From contig CALSFV010000099.1 in assembly GCA_943737045.1 (NCBI GenBank), forward strand, positions 186,001 to 250,000: a stretch of DNA of 64,000 nt. Reading direction: 5' to 3'. Source of the stretch: Parapristionchus giblindavisi (Eukaryota; Nematoda; Chromadorea; Rhabditida; Diplogasteridae). The notes under the pieces are model-generated. The model was given only the letters and a program-made list of their open reading frames with translations, did not search any database and was not told the DNA's origin. The position numbers were made by a program, and so were the translations under genes. Below, piece by piece: positions 63,139 through 64,000 of the stretch (position 1 is its first letter; every line of letters starts with the position of its first letter).

Positions 63139-64000
63139 GCACACTAGCTAGTCCCTTTCTGACACTGAATTGTTCGTATTACAACATCAGATCATTGGTT
63201 AACAAACTTTCTGAATTTCGTTCCTATCTATCTACTACCCAACCTGATATTGTCTTATTGACAGAGACCTGGCTATCATCTCGTTATCCGTCCTCGCTCA
63301 TTACTGGCCATCTCCCATATACTGTAGTCCGCCTCGACCGAAAATCTCGCGGTGGTGGAATTGCGTTTGTTATTAGAGACCATTTATCTTTCACCGTTGT
63401 TCCCATCTCTACCCCTACTCTAGAAGTCCTTTCAATCGATATTCAATCCCCTACATCCTCATTTTTCCGTCTTTGCCTCGTTTACAGACCTCCCAATTAT
63501 TCACTTTCTCAGACTGATTCACTTGTGTCTCTTTTGTCCGATATCGTTGCTTCCTCACCTTTCCCCATAGTTATCTGTGGTGACTTTAACTCCGATTCTC
63601 TTACACCACCCACCACACCTTCTGATCGTTCACTTCACTCGTTTGTCAATTCATCTGATTTATCACATTGTTGTAGTCTTCCCACTCGTAACAGTAGATC
63701 TATCGATTGGTTACTCTCATCCGATCCCACAGTAATCCCCTCTGCTACAGTTATCCCATCATTTCCTTCTTGTGACCATTCTGGCATTTCTTTTACAGTA
63801 TCCTTTGACACTATTCCTCCTGCCCAATCTCTCATTCGTGATTATGCTCGTACTGATTATGACGCTCTATCTGCTTATCTAGACTCGATTGATTGGTTCG
63901 CACTCTTCTCTGATTGTCCTGATATTGATTCTGTCTATGATTCTTTCATGCTTACGATACATGGTGCTATCGATCGATTTGTGCCATACCGTACTCCTCG
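63138..64000 (+). CDS. LINE ORF2, endonuclease domain (3' incomplete)
   Basis: Open frame of at least 287 codons to the window end, one frame behind ORF1. All key elements of an APE-type endonuclease are visible: Asn in YYNIRSLVNK (63183), Glu in LTETWL (63264), RGGGIAFV, VYRPPN, GDFN (63579-63590), SIDWLL (63699 onward) and the DH pair in CDHSG (63774-63779). It should nick target DNA for reverse transcription. No ATG occurs in frame until 63948, past the endonuclease, so translation must begin otherwise. The frame is open upstream to 63078. The start given here is simply the first codon after ORF1. Confidence 0.85.

Larger units (their letters stand above)
62204..64000 (+). mobile_element. 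Non-LTR retrotransposon (LINE, CR1/Jockey-like), 5' part
   Basis: Starts where the satellite stops in mid-unit. Order: three 18-bp repeats, a pyrimidine-rich 5' leader of about 150 bp, ORF1 (62410-63138), and ORF2 with an endonuclease domain running off the window. The two-ORF layout with an APE-type endonuclease at the front of ORF2 is that of CR1/Jockey/L1-class LINEs. The reverse transcriptase and 3' end lie outside, so the clade is provisional. Frames seen here are undamaged, suggesting a young copy. Confidence 0.85.

Overview
Eukaryotic genomic DNA, most likely from a nematode (inference, about 70% sure). The basis is a 22-exon gene with mostly 45-170 bp introns, TTTTCAG/TTTTAG-like 3' splice sites and GTAAG/GTATG donors, a spliced animal haem peroxidase of the kind expanded in nematodes, and a LINE whose ORF1 resembles nematode CR1/Jockey-like ORF1s. 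Nothing prokaryotic was seen.

Layout. 1-9113: gene-poor DNA with CCCTCT-type polypyrimidine tracts and a 2.26 kb palindromic element (2262-4525). Each arm of that element carries a tRNA-like module, and its left arm is split by a 664-bp inverted-repeat element (2746-3409) with a clean CTG target duplication. 9114-18995: a weakly supported multi-exon gene of unknown family (exons at 16634-18995, possible first exon 9114-9197). The large candidate intron is full of pyrimidine minisatellites, including a 143-bp higher-order repeat, and holds a fold-back element. 18996-22250: no gene recognised, one small hairpin element.

22271-27070: a complete, apparently intact secreted animal haem peroxidase gene. 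It has a TATA box, 22 exons that all join in frame (697 aa) and a poly(A) signal. It carries a signal peptide, a helical propeptide ending in RKKR, the distal and proximal histidines, the catalytic Arg and the Ca loop. Both residues that normally form ester bonds to haem are replaced.

27598-62203: about 34.6 kb dominated by a 21-bp satellite. A ~1.48 kb block on the minus strand is followed, after 413 bp of unique DNA, by ~32.7 kb in the opposite orientation. The long block is punctuated by 16 nearly identical copies of a 253-bp palindromic element, each flanked by a GAT duplication. Spacing arithmetic, shared variants and linked markers show that the palindrome entered the satellite once and then spread with it as a higher-order repeat, in at least four sub-lineages.

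62204-64000: the 5' part of a non-LTR retrotransposon abutting the satellite. It has three 18-bp 5' repeats, an intact ORF1, and an ORF2 with an intact endonuclease domain that runs off the window. ORF2 has no AUG near its start.

The peroxidase is the only confidently functional host gene. The rest is mostly the product of transposition, slippage and unequal exchange.
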